Positions 18,178 through 28,400 of a stretch of 64,000 bases of DNA are shown in pieces; within the stretch, counting starts at the first letter, position 1, and each line of letters opens with the position of its first letter. The notes beneath the pieces were generated by a model. It did no database searches, was not told the origin of the DNA, and saw nothing but the letters and a program-made list of their open reading frames with translations. Origin of the DNA: Euglena gracilis (Eukaryota; Euglenida; Euglenophyceae; Euglenales); the NCBI GenBank assembly GCA_039621445.1, contig CP154956.1, positions 56,017,419-56,081,418 on the forward strand. The letters run 5' to 3'. The translations under genes were made by a program, and so were the position numbers.

Positions 18178-19168
18178 AAAAAGTGCTTTTTTTGACTTTG
18201 TTGTAAACGAACTGCCAGCTATGCTGTGGTCAATGAAAAAAGGCAAAGATTGGGGAAGGAGGGAGAGGGGAGGGAGATGCAAGGGGTTGCCTGAGAACCC
18301 AAAGGGATTGAGTGGGCAGAAGGCGAGGGCAAGTACACGTAGAGAGTGTTGGATGGCAAATGAGGGCCACAAGGGGTTGAAGGAGGGGGAAGTAGAGAGT
18401 GATAACCCCCCCCAAATAAACCCCCCCGGGTGTTATTTTCTCGCCCGGAGTCCCGGCCCGAGGGGAGGGGTATGATTTGAGGGGGGGGGGTAATAGCACC
18501 CCAAAATTTTTCGAAATTTTTTGAAGACCCGTAGGACCCAAAATAGCACTCAAAACCCAACACTCAAAACCCCCTTTGGGGTCATTTTTTGTGCTTTCCC
18601 ATGAAATTTCGCAGTTTTGGAGGCTAGATGTTCCTGAAAAATCGATTTTTTCCGTAATCTGTTGTCAGAGATTACGATTTTTTTACCCACATTTTCAGGT
18701 CAAAATACAGGTCGTCGGCCCGAGATTGGGGGGTACTGACTCGGTCGGGGGGGGGGGGGGGATTATTTGGGGGGGTATTATTTGTGTAGTGGTATTATTT
18801 GGGGGGTGGTATTTGGGGGATGGTATAATTTGGGGGGAGGGTTTCCGCGCCCGACACTTCTCCACCTCATCACACCTCCATATGATTGCCCATTGCGCTT
18901 CCCCCCTGACCGTTGGTTGTGGTTAGCAATGGGGGTTCCCATCTGTTCAGCACGCATAAGTGAACACTTGCAGATCCAGTAGCAGTGCCACTGGTCAGTG
19001 GATTCGGTTCGCCTCTCTACCGTTTACATGAGGGGGGAGGGAGGTACAAGCAAGGAAAGGAGACGTCAAAAGCCTCTGTAAATCTCATTCTGCCAATCAA
19101 TGTCAAAATCTCATTCTGTAATTCAAACCATCGGTGTATGGACAATCAGCTCCCCAGATGACGGAGGT
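18178..19168. repeat. Intron or intergenic: GGTTATTATTTGGGG repeats
   Basis: Around 18405-18500 and 18720-18850 are C-run/AAATAA and GGGGTATTATTTGGGG units like those at 3.5-3.9 kb. 18860-19168 is unique-looking but has no convincing exon. It ends at the left target duplication of the LINE. Confidence 0.5.
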
Positions 19169-22100
19169 TGGCTACAGCCTTTTTTTTTTTTTTTTAGGGG
19201 CTATAGCCGGCTTGCTGGGTCGCGCGTGCACTCTCTTCTCACCTTGTGGAGTCCAGGGCGGGCGGGCTACCCTTTGCGTGTGTGTTGCTTTTGCCGGCTC
19301 CACTCCCCTTTGTCGCCTCGTTGGGCGGATGCCTTTCGCCTGGCGTGTAGGCTCTGGTTTTTTTTTTGGCGGCTTCGTTTTTTTGTTTTTTTTTGTTTTT
19401 TTTTGTTTGTTTTTTTTTTTGGTGTGGGGGGGGGCCGCCTTTTGGGGGGGGGTGTTTCCGTGGGGAACCTCCGCGCTTTGTGGGTTGTGGCCGTCTTGGT
19501 CTTGGTCTTGCTCGCTTTTGGTGTGGTCTGCGGTGGGGGTTGGGGACTTACCATGGGTGGAGGGCCTCCTCCACACGGTCCCTGGCGGAAAGCTGCCGCG
19601 CCACGTGGCGCATGAGTGTCACCGATAGTGCTTCCTGCATTTCTTGCAGGGCCCTTGTCTTTGGCCATCCCCGCATGTCTGCGGTGGCCCTTTTGGTGAC
19701 CTCAAACAGCACCGCCTTGGCAGAGGTCCCCAGGCCTCCCCATGTGCTCAGGCCGAAGGGTGAGAAGCCCCACCCCTTCGCCTGACACGGGGGGCCATCC
19801 GTCTGCACTTTCCTGGTTTCCACCTGGTTGCAATGCCTGCGGGCATTGTCCACCGCCAGTGGGTGCTCTCCCAGCCCCGCGGGGTGGCTGCAGACGAAAT
19901 CAACTGCCACGTGTTGCCCCCGTGACCAGTTGATGAGGAGAATGTCGGCTGGTCTTTTGTTCGCCAAACACTCTGCCTCCTTCTCCACCGCAATGTTGTA
20001 CCGGGCACACATCGCCGCAAAAGCATCTCGGAATGCATTGTGCCGTTGGGTGTTTCCATTCTGCTCGCAGCAGACGAAGTGTGATCCCCGAAGGGATCAA
20101 TGGACCCCCGACACAGTGGGCACCCCGGCAGCGTGACCCCTGAAGGGAGGATGGGCAGGCCAAGCCACCACCGTAGTAGCAGCCGGTATTGGGTGTCCGA
20201 GAAAGCTGTGTGCTGTGCCTTGCTGGGCAAAGTCCGCAGCCATCCCGTTGCCACCGGTCCCTTTTGGCAAGCCCGTCTCACCCGGTCCCTGGCAGAGCCG
20301 ACCGCGTCGACTCGCTGGCTCTGCATTTCCGCCACTTTCTCCGCCCACCACCGTTGGGTGGCGTGTTCTGGTGCTGCGGAGGAGAGTGGGGTGGTGGTGC
20401 CTGCGAGCCAGCTGGCCACGGGATCCATGTTGGGGCCAAGCTGTTGCTGCAACCGTTGTAGCGTGTCTTGCATGTCCGGGGATGGGGTTGCCAACACCGA
20501 GGCTGGCACCCCCACTGCTTGGCTGCCGTGCATCCCCAGATTCAGCAAGGCCGCCATCCGTGCCGCGGGTTGCAACACTTCGGGGTCCGAGATTCCGAGT
20601 CCTCCTTGGCGGATGGGCAGGGAGACTTGATCCCATGAACTCTCGGTGATTCCCAGTCCGAGGAGATCTTGTACGGCTTCCTGCAGCCGTGCCCTGAGAA
20701 TGAGCGGGGAGTCCCGTGCGTTTTCTCTCTCCGTTGATCGGAGGAGGTGGACCACCCGACATCCGTCAAGACAGTACCGCAAGAGTGCGTGCCGCACTTG
20801 CCCCTCTGGGTATCCCCTGAGCCGTTCCAGGAGCAAGGTCGCCCTGTCCACGGTCTCTTCCCATACGGCTTGGCATTGTGGTGCTCTTGGCGTGTCCTCT
20901 TGTGCTGTGCGATGCTCCCGCGGGGCATCAATTGGGACGCCCAGGGTCGTGATGCCCCTCGGTCCTCCAAAGGGAATCACGGGCACTTGTCGTCCCAAGT
21001 GGTCTTCTGCCAAACCGTCTGGGTAATGTGGCCCGGCTTGATTGACCGTTTGCATCCCAGGTCCCCAAAATTTGCACTTGGCCAAATTGAGGTGGAGGCC
21101 TACTCGCTCCAGGACCGTGCTGAGGTCATGGAGGCGGGCCAACACCACTGCTGGTTTCCCCACGATGTGGCCGTCGTCGAGGTACCAAGACTCCCATGCC
21201 AAGTCCCGGGCAAAGCACTGGTCAAGGGCGTAGTCCAAGCCCAGTGCAAAGCCCAAGGGCCCGCATGCGTCGCCTTGATGCACTCCGATCTGGCTTGTAC
21301 ACAGGAAGCGCCCTTGGCAGAACAGCGGACTTGGTCCACTGTAGCAAAAGCGCAGCCAGTTGTACGCCGTGGGTACCTTGGCCAAGCATCCCCGGAGCAT
21401 TGCATCCCTGCTGATGGAGTTGAAGGCATTGCGCATATCCACCTGCAACACCACGTAGTCGTTGTCCCCTTGGAGGTGGCTTGACTGGACGTAGCGTTGC
21501 AGGCCCATGCCCACCATCTCGGCGGCGTTGCGCACTCCCACCCCGCACTGCCGCGGTTGTAGGGCTGCCAACTCCATCGTCACCGCTTCAGAATGGACAA
21601 GGCACTTGCCCACCACTCGCCGGAGGGTGTCCCCGACGGCAATGGGCCGCACCCCCCCATCCTTCTTGCGGAGCGGGATGAGCGTGGAGGCGCATAGCAC
21701 TTCTCGCGCGCTCTCCGGGAATGATGTGGTCAGGGCCGTCGCAGCAAGCTTGCCGAGGGCTTGGACCAGGGGCCCCCCCGGCCCCAGCTTTCGGCAACAC
21801 TCACTGAGGTGGATTGGACGCAGCCCAGATGGTCCGCCTGCGGACCCCGGGGGGAAGGAGACCACGGCTGCCCAGGCCCGCTTGGACCACTGCTCGTTGC
21901 TCTCCTCTTCGTCCATGCCCTCGTCCACCAGGCGGCAGGCAATCGAGGTGGGCAAATCCCCTGCCGGGACCAAGTGTGGCTGTGCTGGGGGATGGAGGTC
22001 CCTCAGTACGGCTTCCACACCTGGTTCCTGCGAGTTGACCAGCCCATCTGACACCAACAGCTTAGCGGCCTTGGACAGTGCGCCTTCCTCCACCAACGCC

Positions 22101-23294
22101 CTGATTTTCCCCACCTGGGATGGTGACATTTCCCCTTCCTCCTCCCGCTTGGCCTGTGCCCTTGTGCGCGCCGGTTGGTCCAATGGGGTCTGCCGTGCTT
22201 GGGCGTTCGCCTCGGCCCACAAGGTTCCCAGTTGGCCTTGCTGAAAGAGACGCAGCCGTCGGTCCATGTCATGTGCTGCCTGCCGCTGGTGTTTGCTTCC
22301 ACCCCGGCCTGATGAACGCAATACCAGCTTTGGGAAACACATGAGACGGTGGAGCGCCTCCCAGGTTGGCACTGGGACCGCCACATCCCTCACCAGATGT
22401 GCCAGCTCTTGGGAGATGGCGGTGCGACACATTGCCGGGATGTGTCTCACTGTGGGCACATGCACGACGAGCACCTCATCAAACGTCGGCGTCATTTGTG
22501 GGCATCGGCTTGTGGTTGGTGTTCCTGGCTGTGGCAGGGCTGCATCCCTCGGGGGGATGAGAGGCACGGGGCCCCGTGTTTCCTCTGCGGTGTCGAGGCC
22601 TTGCGGTGCCACCTGGCAGTTCCTGCATCTTTTGCTTTGGGGCACAAGTGAGCGGCAGGGGCCTGCGCAGACCCGTACCCTCAGCACTTGGAGGACTGCT
22701 GGCGGCACCACTTGGCCGTGCGACACGTGGCGCGCGGCCAGGTGCGACACCAACGCTTTGCGGGACTTGGTGGTGAGGGCTTCTGGGCACGATGGAAAGG
22801 GACACATGAGGGTTGGTGGTCCCTCTGCTTCTGCTTCTTCCTCTTCGTCCTCAGCCGCCACGTCATTGCCTTGCTTTTCTTCGACGTAGCGGCCGTAGCG
22901 GCCGAGTGCCACGGGAACCCGTGGCGTGTCCCTCCTTTCTGCCCCCTTCCCTCCCCTTGGGGATGTTCTTCTTGGTGGTGCCTTTGGCTTGGGTGTGGTG
23001 GTGGCTGTGCTGCTGCTCGCTGAGGTGCGGAGGTTCACCACGTCCCGGCCCCTTACGGACTCCAAAAATGCTACACCGGGGTCGTGGCTTACACCCGAAC
23101 TGTCGCTGCGCTGCCTCTTGTTCCGCAGGCAACCAATTGACTCCTCCTCTGTGTTCATGTTCTGGTTGACGACTTGTATTTCTTCCCTTTTCTTGATGCT
23201 TGTGCTTCAGGCGACGTTATCTGCAGGATGTGGAAGGTCTTCAAGGTAGACAGGAGTTAGGAATCGGTCTGCTTTCCGCGATCTGGCTACAGCC
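19169..23294 (-). mobile_element. Essentially full-length LINE with 11-bp target-site duplication
   Basis: TGGCTACAGCC occurs at 19169-19179 and 23284-23294. Immediately inside the left copy is a run of 16 T (19180-19195), the poly(A) tail of a minus-strand element. The element (19180-23283, about 4.1 kb) has one ORF, a short 5' leader of about 125 bp, and a 3' untranslated region of about 350 bp with long T/G tracts on the plus strand. It lies antisense in the interval between host exons 16128-16208 and 23426-23728. The intact duplication and single frameshift suggest a fairly recent insertion. Confidence 0.9.
19548..23158 (-). CDS. LINE polyprotein: zinc finger, reverse transcriptase, restriction-like endonuclease (one frameshift)
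   Basis: ATG at 23158. The first frame is open for 1136 codons. In order: acidic Lys/Arg-rich N-terminus; C2H2 finger with C119, C124, H139, H144; a Cys cluster C164-C181; reverse transcriptase about 430-690 with VDMRNAFNSI, HQGDACGPLGF and active-site YLDDG (659-663, Leu where Ala is commoner); then CPLCRGSIDPFGDH of the Cys/His box. At 20079-20082 an extra AC (CACAC on the minus strand) shifts the frame. The other frame continues FVCCEQ, RHNAFRDAF and RPADILLINWSRGQHVAVDF, the RHN and PD..D boxes of a restriction-like endonuclease, to a stop at 19548. R2/NeSL-type LINEs share this plan and nick target DNA to prime reverse transcription. There is no AP endonuclease domain. Confidence 0.85.
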
Positions 23295-23425
23295 CGCAAA
23301 CAGAAGAATAACTTTCGCGGAAATTAGCGCTCCGCGAAGCTGTCCGCGATGTTCAACAGAGGAGGTTTGACGTTGCCGTCGTTGATATGAGGAACGTTAC
23401 TGATCAGGTGGAGTGTTCCCTCCAG
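23295..23425. other. Sequence just upstream of RRM exon
   Basis: Contains repeated TCCGCGA words and ends in GGAGTGTTCCCTCCAG, the acceptor of the next exon. CACTGATCAG-type AG at 23407 is an alternative acceptor in the same phase. Confidence 0.4.
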
Positions 23426-23728
23426 TTCTCTCACAACCAAATGTGGGGAATCCACTTGGATTTACTGGGGTCCAGATGATGCAGCTTCCTGATTTGATGG
23501 GCCGACCGATGCAGGGAGGACCGCTTCAAATTCAGACAAGCGGAATCGCATCTTCTGCTGGTTTTAATCTCATGAACCGGAACCCTCAAATGTTCCAGCA
23601 GTCAATGCCGGCTCAACCCTTGCTTGGAGGCGCGCAGATTGGTTCTCAGTTGATGACTGCCCAACCCGTCACTCAAAACAAAATGAATAAAATTTGGATC
23701 AAGCACATCCCACAATCTGCAACAATAG
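23426..23728 (+). CDS. Exon: Met/Pro/Gln/Gly-rich segment and start of RRM1
   Basis: 303 bases, phase 1 to phase 1, donor TAG-GTTCGT. It reads LSQPNVGNPLGFTG, several Met/Gln/Gly/Pro-rich stretches (QMMQLPDLMGRPMQGGPLQI, MFQQSMPAQPLLGG), and closes with NKMNKIWIKHIPQSATI. IWIKHI is an RNP2 hexamer, the first beta strand of an RRM. The low-complexity Met/Gln stretch is the kind of disordered region common in mRNA-processing factors. ATG 23476-23478 is the first Met if the gene begins here. Confidence 0.8.
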
Positions 23729-23776
23729 GTTCGTGAAGCGGCTGTCAAATTTTGGATTCTTGATTTTTTGTCTCAG

Positions 23777-23849
23777 TGCAACTTGGGGTTTATTTCTCCA
23801 CCTTCGGCAAGGTGATTGATTGTGAAATCATCAAGGATGGGCAAGGCAG
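23777..23849 (+). CDS. Exon: RRM1 helix 1 to strand 2
   Basis: Acceptor TTTTTTGTCTCAG, donor GCAG-GTCTGT. Phase 1 to 2. It reads VQLGVYFSTFGKVIDCEIIK then DGQG, the helix 1, FG-turn and strand 2 of a canonical RRM. The upstream intron is only 48 bases. Confidence 0.85.
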
Positions 23850-24143
23850 GTCTGTCGACATGACGGGTGGCGGGGTCGACAGGGTCCTGAAGCCTAACCG
23901 TATCCCCATCCCATCCCTAACATCCCTAACTGACAGTTTGGCAGTTTACGAACAAACAAAAACGAGAAGAATTTGGTCGGGGGGGGGGGGGGCTTTAATA
24001 AAAAAGGAAAGCACAGGGGCTAAATTTTGCTGTCAGATGATCACAACTGACGACCCGTTTCATTTTCTGCAACTTCAGAATTAGCATTCTGTACAATAGG
24101 ACCATATTCAGTTGCCATTGCTGGTCATCTGATAAGTGAAGCT
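23850..24143. other. Start of 12-kb intron
   Basis: Contains a short CATCCC repeat, a G run and a copy of the dispersed repeat with GGTCATCTGATAAGTGAAGC that received the next MITE. Confidence 0.4.
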
Positions 24144-24590
24144 GGTACTTGTCTGTTATCGCACGACGCACCCCCCCCCTTTTGGTTATCGCACGACGCC
24201 CTTGGAACGGCCAGAATGCTTTCCCTTGGGGTCTCTTTCAACCGTTTTGGGTGGTTTTTGTGGTTATTTTTTGAAGGGAGAGGCCCTGCCGTACCCCTTG
24301 GCACACACAAGGGAAACCCAAAGGCGGCAGACCAGCAGGGAAAAAGAAAGATAAAGGCCGCCGACCGTTTGGCCCGGAAGGGGGATTTGCCATCCCTGAG
24401 AACAGGGAGAAACAAGGACATTTGCCTAAATTTGGCCGAACTCGAAATGGGGCGAAAAGTTCACAACGACAGGTTCTAACCCTAACCCCATTCCTCCCAA
24501 TAACCCAATACAGTCACCGGAAGGGAAAAGGAAGGCGTCGTGCGATAACCAAAAGGGGGGGGGTGCGTCGTGCGATAACAGACAAGTACC
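24144..24590. mobile_element. MITE with perfect long inverted ends and 8-bp target duplication
   Basis: Ends GGTACTTGTCTGTTATCGCA and following ACGACGC, C run, TTTTGGTTATCGCACGACGC are mirrored exactly at the right end for about 57 bp. GTGAAGCT is duplicated at 24136-24143 and 24591-24598. Joining the flanks restores the dispersed repeat (GAAGCT-TTCAATCGAGGGG), an independent check of the boundaries. 447 bp, no coding capacity. An 8-bp duplication is typical of hAT transposases. Confidence 0.92.
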
Positions 24591-24598
24591 GTGAAGCT

Positions 24599-26439
24599 TT
24601 CAATCGAGGGGTGATTTGGCAATTGTTGAAACAGACGGATACAATCCCGATCGTCTACCACCTCCCCCCCTTATTGTCCCCCCCCCTTATTGTCCCTGGG
24701 CCCCGGCCGACGGGGGATTTTTTGGCCCGGCCAATGAAATTCCTTTGGTACCCCTTATTGTCCCCCCCCCCCTTATTGTCCGGTCGGGCCTCCCGGGAAT
24801 TCATCCCGGGATCCCGGGATTCAGGAATTTGGGGAAATCCAAATATTGTCAAAAATATCCGAAATGGAGCAGAAGGTCATTCAGAAAAATAAAACAAAAA
24901 AGCTTGCTCGATTTCCAAGGCCCTGAAATCTGTTTTGGCCATCCAAGAGGGCACCCGTTAGGTCCAAATAGGAATTTACAACAAATATTTACCATTTGAT
25001 TCATACTTTTGGTGAAAATTCCGAATTTGGAACTATTTTTTGAATTACAGCTGACTGTCCCCGCTCCACCCCTACCCTGGCCTGGTGGGGGTTGACCCCC
25101 CCCCCCCACCGTGGAGAGAATCAACCGCCTCTCACCCACCACAGCCCGTGCAAAGGGAAGTTCCTTTGGGACAAAATTCCTTCGGTGCAGGAAAATTTTG
25201 ACAACTGGAAATGTGGGAAGATCTGGTGAACCAGGATGTGGTGGGGGTCGACCCCACCCACGCATTGGTTTTGGGTTCGCGGATGACTTTGGGTGCTTGG
25301 CATCTGTGCACAAACTAGGAGGCCGGGTGGTCCACTTCGGACCCGTTCAGTTCACTTTGGAAGTGAACAAGCCCCCCCCCCCCCCCCGTGCACCTGGCTG
25401 CACTTGTTCACTTCTGGGGAAAATAAACCCGAAAACGGAACGACAGGTGCACACCAATCAAGGTACTTCTCCAAAAAGATTGATATGCTGCATGGCACCT
25501 GAGATGAGATTTCACAAATTTAGATGTCAAATTTTAGAACACACGATCGCTGAAAATAAGCGCTGTGTGCATCATGGCTGAATCCTGTGGCCAGGTCAAA
25601 AGCCCTTGAGAAGAGCTTTCAATTGATGGGTAACATGGCATCAGACGTGTGAGAACTTCAATCGGCCGATCGACTTGGCCATGCGCCCAAAGGAGGTCAA
25701 ATTGCTCAAAAATTTTCAAAAGTGACCCGGCGCCAAAGGCGCCCCCTTTTTCATCTTTTGGGTCAAATTTCCTTTGGATTCCAGAGTGGCCGGAGACTAC
25801 CCCCTCCGGGGGGGGGGGGTAGTGATTGACTGGTTTCCCAAAAAAGTGACTGAGTGGTTTTTCAAAAAGTGGCGTGACCCCCCCCCCCGGGTATAAAAAT
25901 TGTATGACCTGAGCTGCCTAGAATGGGAGAGAGACAACTTTGAAGCCCCCTCCAAATTTCAGAGTCAAAATTTTGGTTGTTGAAGAGTTAGGGTGAAGGT
26001 TTGGGTTTGCGCAATGGTGGTCGAGTCACAAACAAGTGCCAGGGAAGTAAACCCCCCCCTAATAAGTGCGCAGTGCCCTAACAGTGCGCAGTGCCCTAAT
26101 AAGTGCGCACCCCCCAAGGGTCCGAAACTAACTCCCTAAAAAGTGCGCACCCCCCCCAAAGGAGAAATCACTGTCATATCTCAGGTCGGAAAGCTCAAAA
26201 AAATCGAAAAATTCAAATTATCTCAAAAACGCTGCGGAGTTGAGGAAAAGTAAAGAGGACGTCATTCCACAACTTTGGGACGCCCGATCGATCGGTATGC
26301 GCGGTTTGGGCCAACTGCTCGCCTGGGCTGAGATACGGCCGTTTTGGGGTTTTGGACCAGTTTTGCCAGTTTTGGCCATTTCGGGCCTGTTCGGGGCCCG
26401 AAACCGTAAATTGGCCATATCTCTGGGCTCATCTCAAGG
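24599..26439. repeat. Intron: C-run/TTATTGTCC and TAAGTGCGCA repeats
   Basis: 24655-24790 has CCCCCCTTATTGTCC units and a CCCGGGATCCCGGGA-type palindrome near 24805. 25480-25690 is a copy of the dispersed AGAGCTTTC repeat. 25800-25890 has the GTGACTGA.TGGTTTT motif. 26045-26155 has CCTAATAAGTGCGCA units, with an inverted partner near 30880-30980. No gene. Confidence 0.5.
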
Positions 26440-26676
26440 TAGGGTAGGGGACCACCCGGCCTCTCAAGCTCTCGCCGAATTTTCATGACAGCGATTTTTT
26501 GATTGCCACAGATGCCCTAATGGAAAACATTGCCACAGATGCCTTAATGGAAAACGTGTCATTGCCACAGATGCCCTAATGGAAATCGTGTCATTGCCAC
26601 AAATGCCCTCATGGAAAACGTGTTCATGACCACGAATTTCAGGGCAGGTATTTGGTGGGCTGAACACGTTTTTAAA
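26440..26676 (+). repeat. Right end of element C family, without ORF
   Basis: Matches element C from GACCACCCGGCCTCTCAA through three to four 32-bp units and the outer end TCATGACCACGAATTTCAGG to GAACACGTTTTT (compare 17940-18177). The left array and coding part are absent, so it is a solo end or 5'-truncated copy. Confidence 0.8.
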
Positions 26677-27476
26677 GAAAAATCCATTTTTTTCAAAAAA
26701 GCCGTTTTTTATGGTGTTTGTTTTTCTTTCAAAAAAGCTCGTTTTTTTATCTTAAAAAAACACGTTTTTTGCCAGCTTTGCAAAATTTGGAATGCACGAT
26801 CGGTGAAAAAAAGCGCTGTGTGCATTGTGGCTGAATTCTGTGGCCATCTGTTGAAAGCCCTTGAGAAGAGCTTTCGATCGAGGGGCAACAATGAAGCAAA
26901 TGTAGAAACTTCAATCGGTCGATTTTTTATTTGGGGGGGGGGCTCAAAAAAAAACACATGGGGGGGTGAGGACTGTGTTGGGCGGTCGGCCCGACTTAGT
27001 CAGGCCGACCGCCCAAAGTCGACTCGACTACCTGTGCCCAAATGGAGGGTGGTCGGACCGACTAGTCGGCCCGACCGCCCAATCGACTTGCGCCCATACC
27101 TTGGGGGGCTGCGAGGGGCATAGGTGTCACAAGGGGGGGTCGGGGGGGGCAGCCGCCCCCCCAGGATTTTGGAAAGAAAAAATTTTTCATCATGAATGTG
27201 ATACTTTTCTTTGCAATGCCATGTTCAATGGTTCAAAGGGTGTTACCGTCTCGGCTGCCTTCGGCAGCCACCTTACCAGTTGAGAGCACATTTTTGGAGA
27301 ATGAAATTGCAAAATCCATTACCGTCTAGGCCGCCTTTGGCGGCCGAAATAAAGTCCTTGAAATAAACCCCATGGCACTTCTTGATGTTTGATTTTGGCC
27401 ACAAACCGACTTTTTTTTCCTCCTTTGATGCTAATTGCTTTTTGGGACCCCACAAACCACTTTCACCTTGGCTGTT
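26677..27476. repeat. Intron: dispersed repeat, GGTCGGACCGACTAGTCGG palindromes, GAGACGGTA hairpins
   Basis: 26780-26890 is another AGAGCTTTCGATCGAGGGGC repeat. 26985-27095 has interleaved GGCGGTCGGCCCGACT and GTCGGACCGACTAGTCGG palindromes. Two TACCGTCT-hairpins lie at 27247 and 27323. No gene. Confidence 0.5.
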
Positions 27477-28400
27477 TAAACCGGCGTTTGAGACGCCGGG
27501 TTCAGGACAGAACCGGCGTCCCCCCCCACGGGTTTTACGGACGCCGGTTCTGTTCTAAAACCCGGCGTTAGGAACGCCGGTTTTGTCCAAAACCCGGCGT
27601 CCGGTTTTCATTCCTAAAAATGTCACCAAAAGTGCCCAAAAGTGGCCCTAAGGTGCTGGTATGACTGTTTCAACCATCCAGGACAATGAATTTTGCCATT
27701 TGGGGACCACTGGGGTGGATATCCAAATTTGGTGAAAATTGGCCCAGATTTGGAAATAGAGTACCGTGCATCGTGGAAAGATCTGATGACCACCGCTGGT
27801 CGTCCGTTGAAAAGAGCTCGATCGAGGGGTAATTTGGCACCCTAACGTTGCACGCAGCCCGAGATACGCTCGCGATCGTCGGATCGGCCAGAATCTGAGT
27901 CGAAATTTGTGGTAATTTTCAGTGATTTTTGGTTTAAGGTGCTGAATAAACCTTACAGAAACGGTTTTTCTCTTCGAATCGACCACCTGAGGGGTCCTAA
28001 GGGGCACCAGAGTTGTGAAATTAGGATTTTACACTGACAGAAAATAAGAGCTCCAGGCGGCGTGGCTGAATTTGGTGGTGATCGCCAGTCGTCTGATGAA
28101 AAGAGCTTTCGATTGAGGGGTGACTTTGTACCTGGACGATTGACACAGCCAGAAATACCCTCGCGATCGCCGGAATTTGGTGAAATGCAAAGTGGCGTGA
28201 CATTGCAGATAAGTGGTCGGGGATTGGTCCTGGGAGTGTCCTTTGACCGAAGGGTGGGGACGCCGGTTCTGTCCTGAACCCGGCGTCCCTAAAACGCCGC
28301 TTTAAACAAGGGGTGGCGGACGCCGGTTCTGTCCAAAACCCGGCGTCCGGAACGCCGGATTTTGGACAGAACCGGCGTCCGCCACCCCTTTTTTGTAGTA
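27477..28400. mobile_element. Foldback (CGGCGT) element, copy 3
   Basis: Nearly identical to copy 1 over the interior (for example 27845-28300 against 5190-5640), with TTAAACCGGCG left end and CTTTTTTGTAGTA right flank. Recent duplication is inferred from the identity. Confidence 0.8.

Noticed and set aside
19172-19668. Lys/Pro-rich minus-strand frames at the LINE 3' end
   Set aside because: They are A-rich 3' untranslated sequence next to the poly(A) tail.
20100-22244. Long plus-strand open frames opposite the LINE (for example 20100-20630, 20747-21484, 21507-22244)
   Set aside because: They mirror the GC-rich minus-strand ORF, have no recognisable domains, and vanish where the real frame ends.
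24474-24485. CTAACCCTAACCCC, and ACCCTAACCCTA at 32.2 and 32.7 kb, considered as telomere repeats
   Set aside because: Only two units each, inside a MITE and a duplicated segment; too short to mean a telomere.
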